Shown here: positions 18,231-27,702 of the stretch, piece after piece | Numbering within the stretch: position 1 is the first letter of the stretch | Layout: every line of letters begins with the position of its first letter | Made by a program: the position numbers and the translations under genes | DNA from: Thiomicrospira cyclica ALM1 | GTDB taxonomy: Bacteria > Pseudomonadota > Gammaproteobacteria > Thiomicrospirales > Thiomicrospiraceae | Direction of reading: 5' to 3' | DNA: 64,000 nt | Assembly: GCF_000214825.1 (NCBI RefSeq) | Contig: NC_015581.1 | Location: 1,860,001 to 1,924,000, forward strand | Notes under the pieces: model-generated | Databases searched by the model: none | What the model saw: only the letters and a program-made list of their open reading frames with translations | Told to the model about the DNA's origin: nothing

Positions 18231-19886
18231 TTATTTAAACACATGATGCAACTGTTCATAAAGTTGATTGAGTTGAAGGGGTTTGGCTAGAATCGCATCA
18301 GCGCCCTGATCTAAATACTTGACCTTATCACCTTGCAGTACGTTAGCTGTTAAGGCGATGATAGGCGTTCTGGATAAGGATTTTTCTGCTTCCCAGTCAC
18401 GGATTTCCTGCATGGCCTCAAGCCCATCCATGACCGGCATATTAATATCCATTAAGATAAGATCAAAGGTTTGATAGCGAAACATTTCAAGCGCTTCTAA
18501 GCCGTTTTCAGCCAAGATAGCATCTATCGATATTTTCTTTAAGATGGTTTCCATAAGTAACTGGTTGACCGGATTATCTTCTACGACTAGTACCGATCTT
18601 CCAATCCACTGAGACGTATCAAAAACGAAATCTGATACAGGTTCTTGCGCCTTCTCAACTTTATCTAAGATTAAATCGAACTCAAATACACTACCTTTTT
18701 GCAAAACAGACTCCACTCGAAGACAGCTATCAAAAAACGCTAAGAGCCGAGAACAAATAACTAAACCCAAACCTGTACCACCATACAATCGTGTCGTGGA
18801 TTCATCGCCCTGTAAAAATGGTTCTCCAATACGCGCGATATGCTTGGCATTCATACCGATACCCGTATCACTTACACGAAACTTTAACCGAACTTTATCG
18901 TCTTTTTCTGCAACTGTTTTAACAAGCAATCGAACCTGGCCCTGATGAGTAAACTTGATAGCATTGCTAATTAAGTTAGTCAAAATTTGCTTGATACGTA
19001 ATGGGTCTGATAAATAGGTCACAGCGGCATCAAAGTCATAACATACCTCAAACCGAATAGACTTAGCTTTAGCACGAAGCTGGAACATTTCAATAATCGG
19101 TTCAAGTGCCTGTTGCAAATTAAATGGGTGACGCTCTAAGACCAATTTACCCGCATCAATTTTTGAAAAGTCTAGAATATCATTGATAATGCCCAGCAAC
19201 ATATCGGAGCTTTGTCGGGTCATTTCGACAAAATGTTGCTGTTGGGGGTTAAGAGGCGTAGCAGCGAGTTGCTCAATAAATCCCGTAATGCCATGGAGTG
19301 GCGTACGTATTTCATGAGACATATTGGCTAAAAATGCATCGCGTGATGCTTGAGCTTGCCGAAGCTCAAATAACATCGTCTGCAAGGCTTGCTCCTGACT
19401 CACCAACTGTTGATTCGATCGGCAAGATTTTATGGCATTACTAAGTTTGTCACAGACCGGTGATAATGCTGGCAACATAGCCGAATCTATCGGTTGAACC
19501 GTTGTAATCGTGACGATACCGACGCCTGCAAGGTTAATGCCGTAAATATGCTTGTGATCACCAGTTTGGCTGCTCGATATAACCCCACTCAGTCCGTTAC
19601 TCTCTAGAGACTTCTGCTGGCTCCACCATTGCTGACAGAGGAATAGGTGCTCATCGGATAAAGATTGCCTCGGCAGGCAATAACTAGGCTGTTGTACTTC
19701 ATCAATTGCATCTAGGTTGTTAATAAAAAAAGCTATTTGAATGCCATTTAGTTTTCTTAACATGACCTTCGCAACAGACGTTATTAGTTGCTGCTCATCC
19801 AGCGTATTACCTATCGCCATCGCCATCTCATACAAAATAGCGAGGCGATTGTTTTGCAGGTCTTGGCTTGGCAACGAACTAGTCAT
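18231..19886 (-). CDS. Hybrid sensor histidine kinase / receiver, cytoplasmic
   Basis: The product has 551 residues from the ATG that overlaps the FIST-gene stop by eight bases. A longer in-frame start at 19949 would add a hydrophobic stretch that is probably not translated. A GAF-like N-terminal region (about 10-160) is followed by a short coiled coil and HisKA with phospho-acceptor His191 in SHEIRTPLHG. HATPase_c follows, with ISNAIKF, DTGIGM and GGTGLGL, then a receiver with phospho-acceptor Asp480 in LILMDINMPVMDG and the conserved AKPL lysine. No membrane helix, HPt or output domain is seen. It probably processes the signal sensed by the FIST protein. Confidence 0.85.
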   Translation of the reverse strand: MTSSLPSQDLQNNRLAILYEMAMAIGNTLDEQQLITSVAKVMLRKLNGIQIAFFINNLDAIDEVQQPSYCLPRQSLSDEHLFLCQQWWSQQKSLESNGLSGVISSSQTGDHKHIYGINLAGVGIVTITTVQPIDSAMLPALSPVCDKLSNAIKSCRSNQQLVSQEQALQTMLFELRQAQASRDAFLANMSHEIRTPLHGITGFIEQLAATPLNPQQQHFVEMTRQSSDMLLGIINDILDFSKIDAGKLVLERHPFNLQQALEPIIEMFQLRAKAKSIRFEVCYDFDAAVTYLSDPLRIKQILTNLISNAIKFTHQGQVRLLVKTVAEKDDKVRLKFRVSDTGIGMNAKHIARIGEPFLQGDESTTRLYGGTGLGLVICSRLLAFFDSCLRVESVLQKGSVFEFDLILDKVEKAQEPVSDFVFDTSQWIGRSVLVVEDNPVNQLLMETILKKISIDAILAENGLEALEMFRYQTFDLILMDINMPVMDGLEAMQEIRDWEAEKSLSRTPIIALTANVLQGDKVKYLDQGADAILAKPLQLNQLYEQLHHVFK

Positions 19887-21003
19887 CGAAGCAAGCCACA
19901 ACAGTAGTTTTATTGTAAAACTCAAGGTAACCATTGCCAGAATTGGCAATTTCTCCTAAAACCAACGCCCCGACAAGCGGATCTGGGCTTGTCAGTTCAC
20001 TTTTAATCGCCGCTAATTCGTCAGAAAACTGCTCTTTAAGGTACAAAGCCCTAGAAATACAATCAAATAAGATGGGGTGTTGCAAGCTAGCTTGCTGACT
20101 CGAACTGGCACAAGCCGATGTAACCGCTGCGGCATTAATTAATTGTGCCGGCTCCGCTGTCAACAAGTCCACAAAGTCACCTTGTGACAGCTCACCAACA
20201 CAAATCAATCCCCCCTCTGGGGTTACTGCAATCGGGTCACGAACAATTTTTTCATCATTGAGTCGGTGAATACCAAATGGATAGGCTTGGGCAACGGAAA
20301 AAAAGTTTTCCGCAGTAATACCAATATTATGGTGAGGGGCCACTAATCGCTGATAAACTTCAAAGGCATTTTGATTATCTATTTCGTAGATAATATTTTT
20401 TTTTACTTGGGTTACTTGCAGGCCACTATGCATGGTATGCCATCCATGACCAACACCAACATTAAAGCTTTTATCAAGTACACCGATAAGAGCAGCATCT
20501 TTAAAAACACCATCATTACAAAACAAACAGGGCCGTTGCTCAAAGCTCAAAGAACCAGCTCCACCGCCCACAAACTTAACATCCGAGCCTAAGACTTCAA
20601 ATAACCCGTCAACCCAGCTTGAAATACACGTTGCCAAACCATCCACCAAACTAATACAGGACTTAGGAGGGGGCTGATCGCAAAAGGCGCGGTCAATATC
20701 GGCCACAAAATCCTGCTCAAGGTTGCTAAGTCCTTCAAACCGCTTAATATCAATCGGTGTCTTTAACGCTATCAAAACAAACCCCTGCTCTATTGCATTT
20801 GAGTCATAGACGATTTGAGGAAAAATGCCGCCCATGATAGGTTTTTGCAGTCTCGATAATGATTGACTGAGTTCTTTAACGTCATAGCGGTTCGCTTCTG
20901 CGGTTAAGGCTAATATGCCTTGCACGTCCTCATGACGCATTACGTCTTCACAGACCGCTACAAAATCAACACATTTGCCTGAAGAACTATAGTGATAGAT
21001 CAT
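19879..21003 (-). CDS. FIST-domain sensory protein
   Basis: The 374-residue soluble protein has FIST_N (about 25-200, with KPIMGGIFPQIVY and FVGGGAGSLSF) and FIST_C (about 210-350, with NAFEVYQRL, HRLNDEKIVRDPIAV and LVLGEIAN). FIST proteins are thought to bind small ligands such as amino acids. They are commonly coupled to histidine kinases or cyclases (family knowledge). The gene overlaps the downstream hybrid kinase by eight bases, which makes a stoichiometric sensor-kinase pair likely. There is no clear ribosome site beyond weak purines. The ligand is unknown. Confidence 0.88.
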   Translation of the reverse strand: MIYHYSSSGKCVDFVAVCEDVMRHEDVQGILALTAEANRYDVKELSQSLSRLQKPIMGGIFPQIVYDSNAIEQGFVLIALKTPIDIKRFEGLSNLEQDFVADIDRAFCDQPPPKSCISLVDGLATCISSWVDGLFEVLGSDVKFVGGGAGSLSFEQRPCLFCNDGVFKDAALIGVLDKSFNVGVGHGWHTMHSGLQVTQVKKNIIYEIDNQNAFEVYQRLVAPHHNIGITAENFFSVAQAYPFGIHRLNDEKIVRDPIAVTPEGGLICVGELSQGDFVDLLTAEPAQLINAAAVTSACASSSQQASLQHPILFDCISRALYLKEQFSDELAAIKSELTSPDPLVGALVLGEIANSGNGYLEFYNKTTVVACFDD

Positions 21004-21183
21004 GCTACACCTTTATAAAAACCTTATACTATATTTTAAGATTGAACAAGCTGGTCAAACTGGTTTTTTAGGACCCTTTTTGAATGCTAATAACGACTCA
21101 TATAGCTGGTTAATTAATACCATTAAACTATAATACTCACTATTATGTATCAAGAACTTTATATAAACTGTTAACAAACATTA

Positions 21184-21672
21184 ATGCCAACACTTTTAAT
21201 TACCCGCGCTGGCTATACAAAGCTGCAGCATGAATTTAATGAGCTTTGGAGCAATGAACGTCCCAAAGTCACAAAAATTGTTGCCTGGGCGGCGAGCTTA
21301 GGTGATCGTTCGGAAAACGCCGATTATCAGTATAACAAGAAGAGATTACGCGAAATTGACCGGCGCTTACGCTACTTAAGAAGCCAATTAGAACAACTTA
21401 GAATTGTCGATTATCATCCTTCTCAAGAAGGAAAAATTTATTTTGGCGCCCGAGTCTACTTAAAGAACTTTAACGGGCAAAGCTTAGCATTTCGAATTGT
21501 GGGACCTGATGAGATTTTTCATAACTCCGATTACATTTCGATAGACGCGCCCATGGCGCGCGCATGCTTACAAAAATCCGTAGGCGAGAGCGTACAGGTT
21601 ATTGTAAGCGGAGAACTGCCCTTAGACTGGGAAATAACCGCCATAACTTATTATCCTAGCAATAACAGCTAA
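21184..21672 (+). CDS. greB: Transcription elongation factor GreB
   Basis: The 162-residue GreA/GreB family cleavage factor rescues backtracked RNA polymerase. The N-terminal coiled coil contains VTKIVAWAASLGDRSENADYQYNKKRLREIDRRLRYLRSQL with the acidic tip (D and E of GDRSENADY). The C-terminal FKBP-like domain has FRIVGPDEI and YISIDAPMARACL. The sequence pattern favours GreB over GreA. It has a long A+T-rich leader of about 180 bases shared with the divergent FIST gene, and it converges with prlC. Confidence 0.95.
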   Translation: MPTLLITRAGYTKLQHEFNELWSNERPKVTKIVAWAASLGDRSENADYQYNKKRLREIDRRLRYLRSQLEQLRIVDYHPSQEGKIYFGARVYLKNFNGQSLAFRIVGPDEIFHNSDYISIDAPMARACLQKSVGESVQVIVSGELPLDWEITAITYYPSNNS

Positions 21673-21698
21673 AAATGTGGCGAATCAAATAAATAAAC

Positions 21699-23738
21699 CT
21701 AAGCAGCCGAAGAATTTATACCAGAATGACGTAATAATGCATCAATGGTCGGTAAACGCCCTCGGAATGCTTTAAATAGTGACATTGGATCTATTGAACC
21801 GCCCGCCGCTAATATCGTGTTTTTAAACTTTAAACCAGTTTCTGTATTTAAAATCCCGGATTCTTCAAATAGGCTAAATGCATCTGCCGATAACACTTCT
21901 GCCCACTTATAACTAAAATAACCTGCCGCGTAGCCACCCGCAAAAATATGACTAAAGCTTTGAGGAAAGCGATGATAACTCGGTGGATGAATAACGGCGA
22001 CTTCATCCCGAATACGCTGGATTAATTCAATGACGTTATTTGGCTTAGATGGGTCATAATCTAGGTGCAAAATAAAATCAAACAACGAAAATTCTAGCTG
22101 TCTGAGTAGCATCATCGCCGATTGAAAATGCCGCGACTTTTTCAATGCGGTTAGCAACTCATCTGGAAGCGGTTGATTCGTGTCAATATGCCTTGATATC
22201 AGATCTAAACTTTCGCGCTCCCAGCAGAAGTTTTCCATAAACTGAGAAGGTAGCTCAACGGCATCCCAAGGAACGCCGCTAATACCGGAAATATTGATAT
22301 GTTCCATTTCAGTTAACATATGATGAAGACCGTGACCGAACTCATGAAATAACGTGGTCACTTCATTATGAGTTAAGCAGGCCTGCTGGCCGGCTACCGG
22401 CGGCGTAAAATTGCAAACTAAGTAAGCGATAGGCGCAATGGTATCACCAGACGATTGACGCCAGCGACTATGCACCACGTCCATCCAAGCGCCACCGCGT
22501 TTATTTTCACGTGCATACAAATCTAAATAAAAGCCGGCAATAACTTGGCCAGCTGAATTTTTGATGACATAAAAACGAACATCAGAATGCCACACATCTA
22601 CATCCTGCTGTTGTTCTATATGAACATTAAACAAACGCGTGACCAAGCTAAACATACCTAACAGAGTGTGCTCTACAGGAAAATAAGGTTTTAGGATTTC
22701 TTGCGATAGCGCAAAACGCTGTTCTTTGAACTTTTCGCTAACATAGCCAATATCCCACGGATTCAATTCGCCCATACCTAGGTATTGCGTTGCGAATGTT
22801 TGTAGCTCTGCTAACTCCTGGCGAGCTTGTGGCTTGGCACGCTGGGCAAGATCTCGTAAAAACTGCAACACTTGCTCTGTTGAATTAACCATTTTGGTTG
22901 CGATTGAGTAGTCTGCATAACTGCTAAACCCTAATATCTTGGCCTTTTCATAGCGTAACTCGCCAATTTCTTGAATCAGGTCCGTATTATCAAAAGCTGG
23001 ATAGTCACTTTGATCGGACGCACGTGTAGCGTATGCCTTGTAAACTTTTTCACGTAAGGAAGCGTCATCAGCATAGGTCATAACAGCATGATAACTGGGA
23101 AAATCAAGGGTAATTCGCCAGCCTGTTGCCTCTTTTAGCTGGGCATACTGTGCTAGCAGGTTTTTAGCGGATTCGGGCAAACCAACAAGTTGACTTTCAT
23201 CAGTGATATGCAAGGACCAGGCCTGGGTCGCCTTTAAAACATGGCTACTAAATTGACTTGATAACTGTGATAAGCGTTGTAATATCGATTTAAAACGATT
23301 TTGATCCTGCTCGTTCAAGTCTACACCCGCTAATCTGAAATCACGTAGTGAGTTATCGATAACTTTTTTTTGCGCAAGCGTAAGATGATGATATTCATCG
23401 CTTGCTGCCAAAGCTTCAAACCGAGTAAACAAGGCTTTATTTTGGCCTAGTTCTGAATAATATTGCGTAATCTTCGCCAAGACAGTCTCATAGGCTTGGT
23501 GCCATTCATCTGAATAACACACGGCATCCAAATGCCCTACTGGGCCCCAAGTAGCTTCAAAATCATGATCAATCTGCTCTAAAGGTGCAACAAAGTTTTC
23601 CCAGGTAGGGGCTTCACTGGCATTGCTCAACTCGGCCAGCGTTTTTCTGCTACTAATTAATAACTGATCGATATCGGATTCAATCTTATCAAAGGACATC
23701 TCGCTAAAATTGGGCTGCTTTAAAACTAAATGCGGCAT
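21699..23738 (-). CDS. prlC: Oligopeptidase A (M3 family metallopeptidase)
   Basis: The 679-residue soluble zinc endopeptidase degrades signal peptides and short oligopeptides. The zinc-binding motif HEFGHGLHH is in TTLFHEFGHGLHHML. Other M3 marks are FYLDLYARENKRGGAW and FSYKWAEVLSADAFSLFEE. Length matches E. coli OpdA (680). It is convergent with greB and divergent from apt. Confidence 0.96.
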   Translation of the reverse strand: MPHLVLKQPNFSEMSFDKIESDIDQLLISSRKTLAELSNASEAPTWENFVAPLEQIDHDFEATWGPVGHLDAVCYSDEWHQAYETVLAKITQYYSELGQNKALFTRFEALAASDEYHHLTLAQKKVIDNSLRDFRLAGVDLNEQDQNRFKSILQRLSQLSSQFSSHVLKATQAWSLHITDESQLVGLPESAKNLLAQYAQLKEATGWRITLDFPSYHAVMTYADDASLREKVYKAYATRASDQSDYPAFDNTDLIQEIGELRYEKAKILGFSSYADYSIATKMVNSTEQVLQFLRDLAQRAKPQARQELAELQTFATQYLGMGELNPWDIGYVSEKFKEQRFALSQEILKPYFPVEHTLLGMFSLVTRLFNVHIEQQQDVDVWHSDVRFYVIKNSAGQVIAGFYLDLYARENKRGGAWMDVVHSRWRQSSGDTIAPIAYLVCNFTPPVAGQQACLTHNEVTTLFHEFGHGLHHMLTEMEHINISGISGVPWDAVELPSQFMENFCWERESLDLISRHIDTNQPLPDELLTALKKSRHFQSAMMLLRQLEFSLFDFILHLDYDPSKPNNVIELIQRIRDEVAVIHPPSYHRFPQSFSHIFAGGYAAGYFSYKWAEVLSADAFSLFEESGILNTETGLKFKNTILAAGGSIDPMSLFKAFRGRLPTIDALLRHSGINSSAA

Positions 23739-23891
23739 CCGACCATCCTCTTGAAAATAAAATTATAGTTTATGTTAAATTATTAGATTAAATTATGCTA
23801 AATAAACTTGAGAGTGGTTTGCTGCAAGATTAAATCTACACAGAAGACCACAATGTCACGTACTCACAATTCGCAATAATAAGGAACTCGC

Positions 23892-24419
23892 ATGGCTTCG
23901 AATAGCTCTTCTCAACTGGCTCAATTTATTGACGAGGTGCCCAACTTCCCGAAACCCGGTATTTTATTTCGCGACATTTCTCCCTTATTGCGCAATCACT
24001 TTAATGCCACAATTGATGCGCTTAGTGCTCTTTACACGGATGAAGATTGGAAAAATATTGATACCTTGGCGGGTATTGAATCACGCGGTTTTATCTTTGC
24101 CGCAGCACTCGCTTACAAGCATCAAAAGGGCTTTGTAAAAGTTCGCAAACCCGGTAAATTACCGAATGTACATGCATCCATTGAATACGGACTAGAGTAT
24201 GGCAAAGATTCGCTCCACATGCAAAAGGGAGATGGCTCTAGGATATTAATATTAGATGATCTTATTGCAACGGGTGGTTCATTACAAGCAACCTGCAAGC
24301 TATGCGAAGAGGTGGGCTATAACATTGCAGGGCTTGCCTGCGTGATTGATCTGACTCATTTAAATAATTTTAATTACAATGGACATGGTGTTCGCTCCAT
24401 CATCCAATACAGCGATTGA
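23892..24419 (+). CDS. apt: Adenine phosphoribosyltransferase
   Basis: Apt converts adenine and PRPP to AMP (purine salvage). The 175-residue enzyme has the start FIDEVPNFPKPGILFRDISPLL and AGIESRGFIFAAALAYK. The PRPP-binding loop is ILILDDLIATGGSL. AAGGA lies ahead of the ATG. It is a single gene convergent with the TSUP gene. The 45-base gap between stops has only a weak stem. Confidence 0.96.
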   Translation: MASNSSSQLAQFIDEVPNFPKPGILFRDISPLLRNHFNATIDALSALYTDEDWKNIDTLAGIESRGFIFAAALAYKHQKGFVKVRKPGKLPNVHASIEYGLEYGKDSLHMQKGDGSRILILDDLIATGGSLQATCKLCEEVGYNIAGLACVIDLTHLNNFNYNGHGVRSIIQYSD

Positions 24420-24465
24420 TCCCTGTTTTATCGCGGGCATGGCTTGATTAATTAACTCTGCGCTG

Positions 24466-25254
24466 CTAAAAAAACAGCATTTTAATCCCTAACAACAACA
24501 ACATAATAGCAAACGCCTGTTTCAAAAACTTAATCGGCATATTGTGGGTCAGCTTGGCACCAAAAAATGCCATCACTGTACTGGCTGAAACGATGGCCAA
24601 TAATGCCGGCCAATAAATAAAGCCCAGCGTATAGTCTGGTAAGTCGGGCACCCACCAGCCAGAGATCATATAAGCTATCGTACCCATCAAGGCAATTGGC
24701 CAAGCTAATGCTGACGAGGTTGCAATTGCTTGGCGCATCGTCATATTGTGAAACACAAAATAAGGCGTGAGCATGGAACCACCACCCACTCCAAGCAGTG
24801 AGGATAAGCAACCTATGCCTCCCCCCCAACCATTCAAACCTAACTTGCCAGGTAGATTGCGTTGTGGCGGCGGTTGCTTGCCCATTAACAACTGCAAGGC
24901 CACTAAAATCTCTAGCAGCCCAAACATAATTGCCAAAACGGCCGTCGCAAAAAATTGGCCAATCCAGCCGCCCAAAAAGCCACCAACGCTAACGCCTAGC
25001 AACATAACGCTTATTAAGCGCCAATTCACAGCGTCATGGCGGTGATGACTCCAAACAGAGCCTATTGAGGTTACCAAGATAGTCGCAAGCGAGGTGGCTA
25101 TCGCAATATGCACAATATAAGGTGTATCAAGATAAATTAAAAATACCGAACTTAAAATCGGCACCAACACCAGTCCGCCACCGATACCTAGCAGGCCTGC
25201 TAATAAACCTGCTAACGCCCCTGCCGCCAAGTAGATTGCTAATTCTATTATCAA
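24466..25254 (-). CDS. TSUP (TauE/SafE-like) membrane exporter
   Basis: The 262-residue protein of about eight helices has the repeated glycine motif GLLAGLLGIGGGLVLVPIL at the N-terminus and GCLSSLLGVGGGSMLTPYFV in the second half. This is the inverted-repeat layout of the TSUP family. Members export sulfite, sulfoacetate or other anions. In a sulfur oxidiser sulfite is an attractive substrate, but that is inference. It follows yidC on the same strand beyond a terminator, so it is probably separately transcribed. Confidence 0.85.
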   Translation of the reverse strand: MIIELAIYLAAGALAGLLAGLLGIGGGLVLVPILSSVFLIYLDTPYIVHIAIATSLATILVTSIGSVWSHHRHDAVNWRLISVMLLGVSVGGFLGGWIGQFFATAVLAIMFGLLEILVALQLLMGKQPPPQRNLPGKLGLNGWGGGIGCLSSLLGVGGGSMLTPYFVFHNMTMRQAIATSSALAWPIALMGTIAYMISGWWVPDLPDYTLGFIYWPALLAIVSASTVMAFFGAKLTHNMPIKFLKQAFAIMLLLLGIKMLFF

Positions 25255-25271
25255 GGTTTAGTCCTTTAAAC

Positions 25272-25297
25272 AAAAAGACCATGGGATTGCCATGGTC
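25272..25297 (-). terminator. Rho-independent terminator after yidC
   Basis: On the minus strand, GACCATGG-CAATC-CCATGGTC is followed by five T residues, about 28 bases past the yidC stop. The 8-bp stem separates the rpmH-rnpA-yidC operon from the TSUP gene. Confidence 0.75.
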
Positions 25298-25324
25298 CTT
25301 ACAAAGCCTTTCAAACGTTAATAG

Positions 25325-27001
25325 CTACCGTTTTTTTGCGTTGGCTTCTGCCGCCTCACCGCGTTCAATTTTGCGGGTAATATACCACTGCTGCGAAACC
25401 GATAGGATGTTATTCATCAACCAGTACAGTACCAGGCCTGCTGGGAACCACATAAAGAAGATGGTAAAGATAAATGGTAAAAACTTCATCACCTTTTGCT
25501 GCATCTCATCCATCATTGCGGTTGGATTAAGCTTTTGTTGAACCCACATGGTCAAGCCCATCAAGACCGGCAAGACAAAATAAGGGTCTTTTACCGACAA
25601 GTCATTAATCCACAAAATCCATTCCGCCTGACGCATTTCCACCGAGTAGATGAGCACCCAATAAAGCGCAATAAATACCGGCATTTGCACCAGTATCGGT
25701 AAACAGCCGCCTAAGGGGTTAATCTTCTCTTCTTTGTACAGCTTCATCATTTTTTGCTGGAAGATTACCTTGTCATCGCCATAGTTTTCTTTCAACTGCT
25801 TAAGCTTGGGCTGGAACTTACGTAACCGCGCCATTGAATAGTAGCTCTTAGCCGATAACCAATAGAAAGCCAACTTAATCAAAATCGTCAATACGATAAT
25901 CGACCAACCCCAGTTTCCAACGATATTGTTGATATGGTTCAGCAACCAAAACAAAGGTTCAGCTAAAATCGTAAACATACCATAGTCAATGGTGCGCTCC
26001 AGGCCTGGTGCGATTTGACGCAAGACATTTTGTTCTGTAGGACCAATGTAAATTTGTGATTGAATGGTCGCTGTTGCGCCAGGCGCAATTTGCACCTCGG
26101 GCTCAACGACACCAATTCGGTAGCGTCCTGGTTCAACTTGGTTAGCATAAAACACATTGGTTACATTTTGATCGGGCACCACGGCGGTCACAAAATAATG
26201 CTGAATCATCGCGGCCCAGCCACCTTGAATAAGCTTGTTTTCTAGTGGCTGGGTGTTTAAATCGCTAAATGAAATTTTGTTGTATTTTTTATCATCACTA
26301 AAATGATCATAAAACACCGGACCGGTATAAGTATACATCAATGCCTGTGAATAGGGATCAAACGCGGTACGAACAAATTGCGAATATAAGCTACCCGACC
26401 AAGACTGCTCTGTTAAGTTGGTGACTTCGAACTCCAAACCAATTAAATATGAACCCCGGGTAAACACATAATACTTGGTTACCTCAACACCCCCTTCACG
26501 CCAGGTAAATGGCACCCGTAAGGTATCTTCAGTCATAATATATTCAGTTTTTGGTGTTTCAAAAATGGCTCGATGCGTCGGTGCTGGCAACCCGGTTTCA
26601 GCATTCGCCACTAAACCATTTTGCGCAAAGTACATTAATGGCCCTTGATCGCTCATCAAGTGGAACGGCGTATTTGGATCGCGAGGCATACCATGCGGAA
26701 TAATCCGCGCATCGCGAATATCTGCACCCAAGGTATCAACTTCTAGTTGCAGTACATCCGTCTCTATGCGAATCCGTTGTTGTTGAGGGATGATATTGGA
26801 ACCAGCAGCACGTGGAACATCAGCCTGCTGCTCAGCGGTACGATTAATATTTGGCGCAGGTACATCAAAGTCCCGAGCAGTCTGTTGTTCGATGGCGGTG
26901 GCGGTCGTCGTTGAGGGCTGTGCATTGAACTTCATCCATTCAAACCAAATCCACATAGCGGTGAAAGCTAACGCAATCCACCAAAACGCTTTCATATTCA
27001 T
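25325..27001 (-). CDS. yidC: Membrane protein insertase YidC
   Basis: The 558-residue insertase integrates proteins into the inner membrane alone or with SecYEG. It has an N-terminal helix (about 5-22), a large periplasmic beta domain (about 60-340) and the conserved five-helix core. The core shows GNWGWSIIVLTILIKLAFYW, MKLYKEEKINPLGGCLPILVQMPVFIALYWVL and the PAGLVLYWLMNNILSVSQQW signature. A basic tail ends in NAKKR. Its start overlaps the rnpA stop by four bases. The usual yidD between rnpA and yidC is absent. Confidence 0.97.
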   Translation of the reverse strand: MNMKAFWWIALAFTAMWIWFEWMKFNAQPSTTTATAIEQQTARDFDVPAPNINRTAEQQADVPRAAGSNIIPQQQRIRIETDVLQLEVDTLGADIRDARIIPHGMPRDPNTPFHLMSDQGPLMYFAQNGLVANAETGLPAPTHRAIFETPKTEYIMTEDTLRVPFTWREGGVEVTKYYVFTRGSYLIGLEFEVTNLTEQSWSGSLYSQFVRTAFDPYSQALMYTYTGPVFYDHFSDDKKYNKISFSDLNTQPLENKLIQGGWAAMIQHYFVTAVVPDQNVTNVFYANQVEPGRYRIGVVEPEVQIAPGATATIQSQIYIGPTEQNVLRQIAPGLERTIDYGMFTILAEPLFWLLNHINNIVGNWGWSIIVLTILIKLAFYWLSAKSYYSMARLRKFQPKLKQLKENYGDDKVIFQQKMMKLYKEEKINPLGGCLPILVQMPVFIALYWVLIYSVEMRQAEWILWINDLSVKDPYFVLPVLMGLTMWVQQKLNPTAMMDEMQQKVMKFLPFIFTIFFMWFPAGLVLYWLMNNILSVSQQWYITRKIERGEAAEANAKKR

Positions 27002-27435
27002 GCTTGTTCCTTAACGCTTAGCTTATTTAACTCACTGAGTTTAATTTTTTTAATAAGATGCTCAAAACTGGCGTGCAATTGCGCTGAAGTCACACACTCG
27101 GTTCCTTTGCGCCCTAAAACCACAATATCATAACCGCATAAGTCTATTTTATGTTGACGAAATGCCTCACGAGCAATACGTTTTATACGATTACGCCACA
27201 CAGCCCGGGATAATTGTTTTTTTGATACAGCGAGGCCTAACCGAGGTAAAGGTTGTTGATTGGCTTTAACGATCAGCGTCCAATGGCGATTAGCAAACTT
27301 TTCAGCTTGTTGGAAAGCAGCTTGGTAATCTTTAGGGGTGAGCAAACGAACAGTTTTGGGAAGTGTTTGGCGGGCTAGCGCATCGAAGCGCGCTGCCGCC
27401 ACAGCGACTGGTTGACTATCGCTAAGGACGGTCAT
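26998..27435 (-). CDS. rnpA: Ribonuclease P protein component
   Basis: The 145-residue protein subunit of RNase P helps mature tRNA 5' ends. It shows LLTPKDYQAAFQ, PRLGLAVSKKQLSRAVWRNRIKRIAREAF (the RNR motif that contacts P RNA) and YDIVVLGRKG. The first 28 residues are a non-conserved extension compared with the usual 115-120 residues, so an internal start is possible but no better one is evident. It sits eight bases after rpmH and overlaps yidC by four bases. Confidence 0.95.
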   Translation of the reverse strand: MTVLSDSQPVAVAAARFDALARQTLPKTVRLLTPKDYQAAFQQAEKFANRHWTLIVKANQQPLPRLGLAVSKKQLSRAVWRNRIKRIAREAFRQHKIDLCGYDIVVLGRKGTECVTSAQLHASFEHLIKKIKLSELNKLSVKEQA

Positions 27436-27443
27436 TGTGCTGT

Positions 27444-27578
27444 TTACACAGTCAAACGCGCGCGGCCTTTGGCACGACGTGCTGCAAGCACTTTACGGCC
27501 ATTTTTAGTTGCCATGCGAGCACGGAAACCGTGGTTGCGCTTGCGCTTGATAACGCTAGGTTGAAAAGTACGTTTCAT
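27444..27578 (-). CDS. rpmH: Ribosomal protein L34
   Basis: The 44-residue basic protein starts [20 protein letters not shown] and ends [13 protein letters not shown], the L34 signature throughout. It heads the rpmH-rnpA-yidC operon. In most gammaproteobacteria the divergent neighbour is dnaA with oriC between them. Here the divergent neighbour, 125 bases away, is recF. Confidence 0.97.
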   Translation of the reverse strand: MKRTFQPSVIKRKRNHGFRARMATKNGRKVLAARRAKGRARLTV

Positions 27579-27702
27579 GTCTAAATCCTATTGCAATAAT
27601 TTGATCAAAAAATTTGAACAGTGAATTCTAGTTAAGCCGCTCAGGAAATGCAAGCAAAATCAACTAAACAATTGAAATTTCGCTTTAAATAGGCATGCTA
27701 AA

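Noticed and set aside
22503-22518. CACGTG core in prlC resembling parS
   Set aside because: The flanks match poorly (about 10 of 16), as expected by chance.
24420-24480. Possible terminator between apt and the TSUP gene (TGCT-N8-AGCA around a run of A)
   Set aside because: The stem is only 4 bp with the A run in the loop; too weak to call.
25122-25541. Open frame of 139 codons antisense to the TSUP and yidC genes
   Set aside because: It spans two real genes and a terminator hairpin. Composition is not protein-like and there is no ribosome site.
26804-26819. Possible fourth parS site in yidC (AGCAGCACGTGGAACA)
   Set aside because: Only one half-site is intact (12 of 16 matches), and ParB needs both arms.
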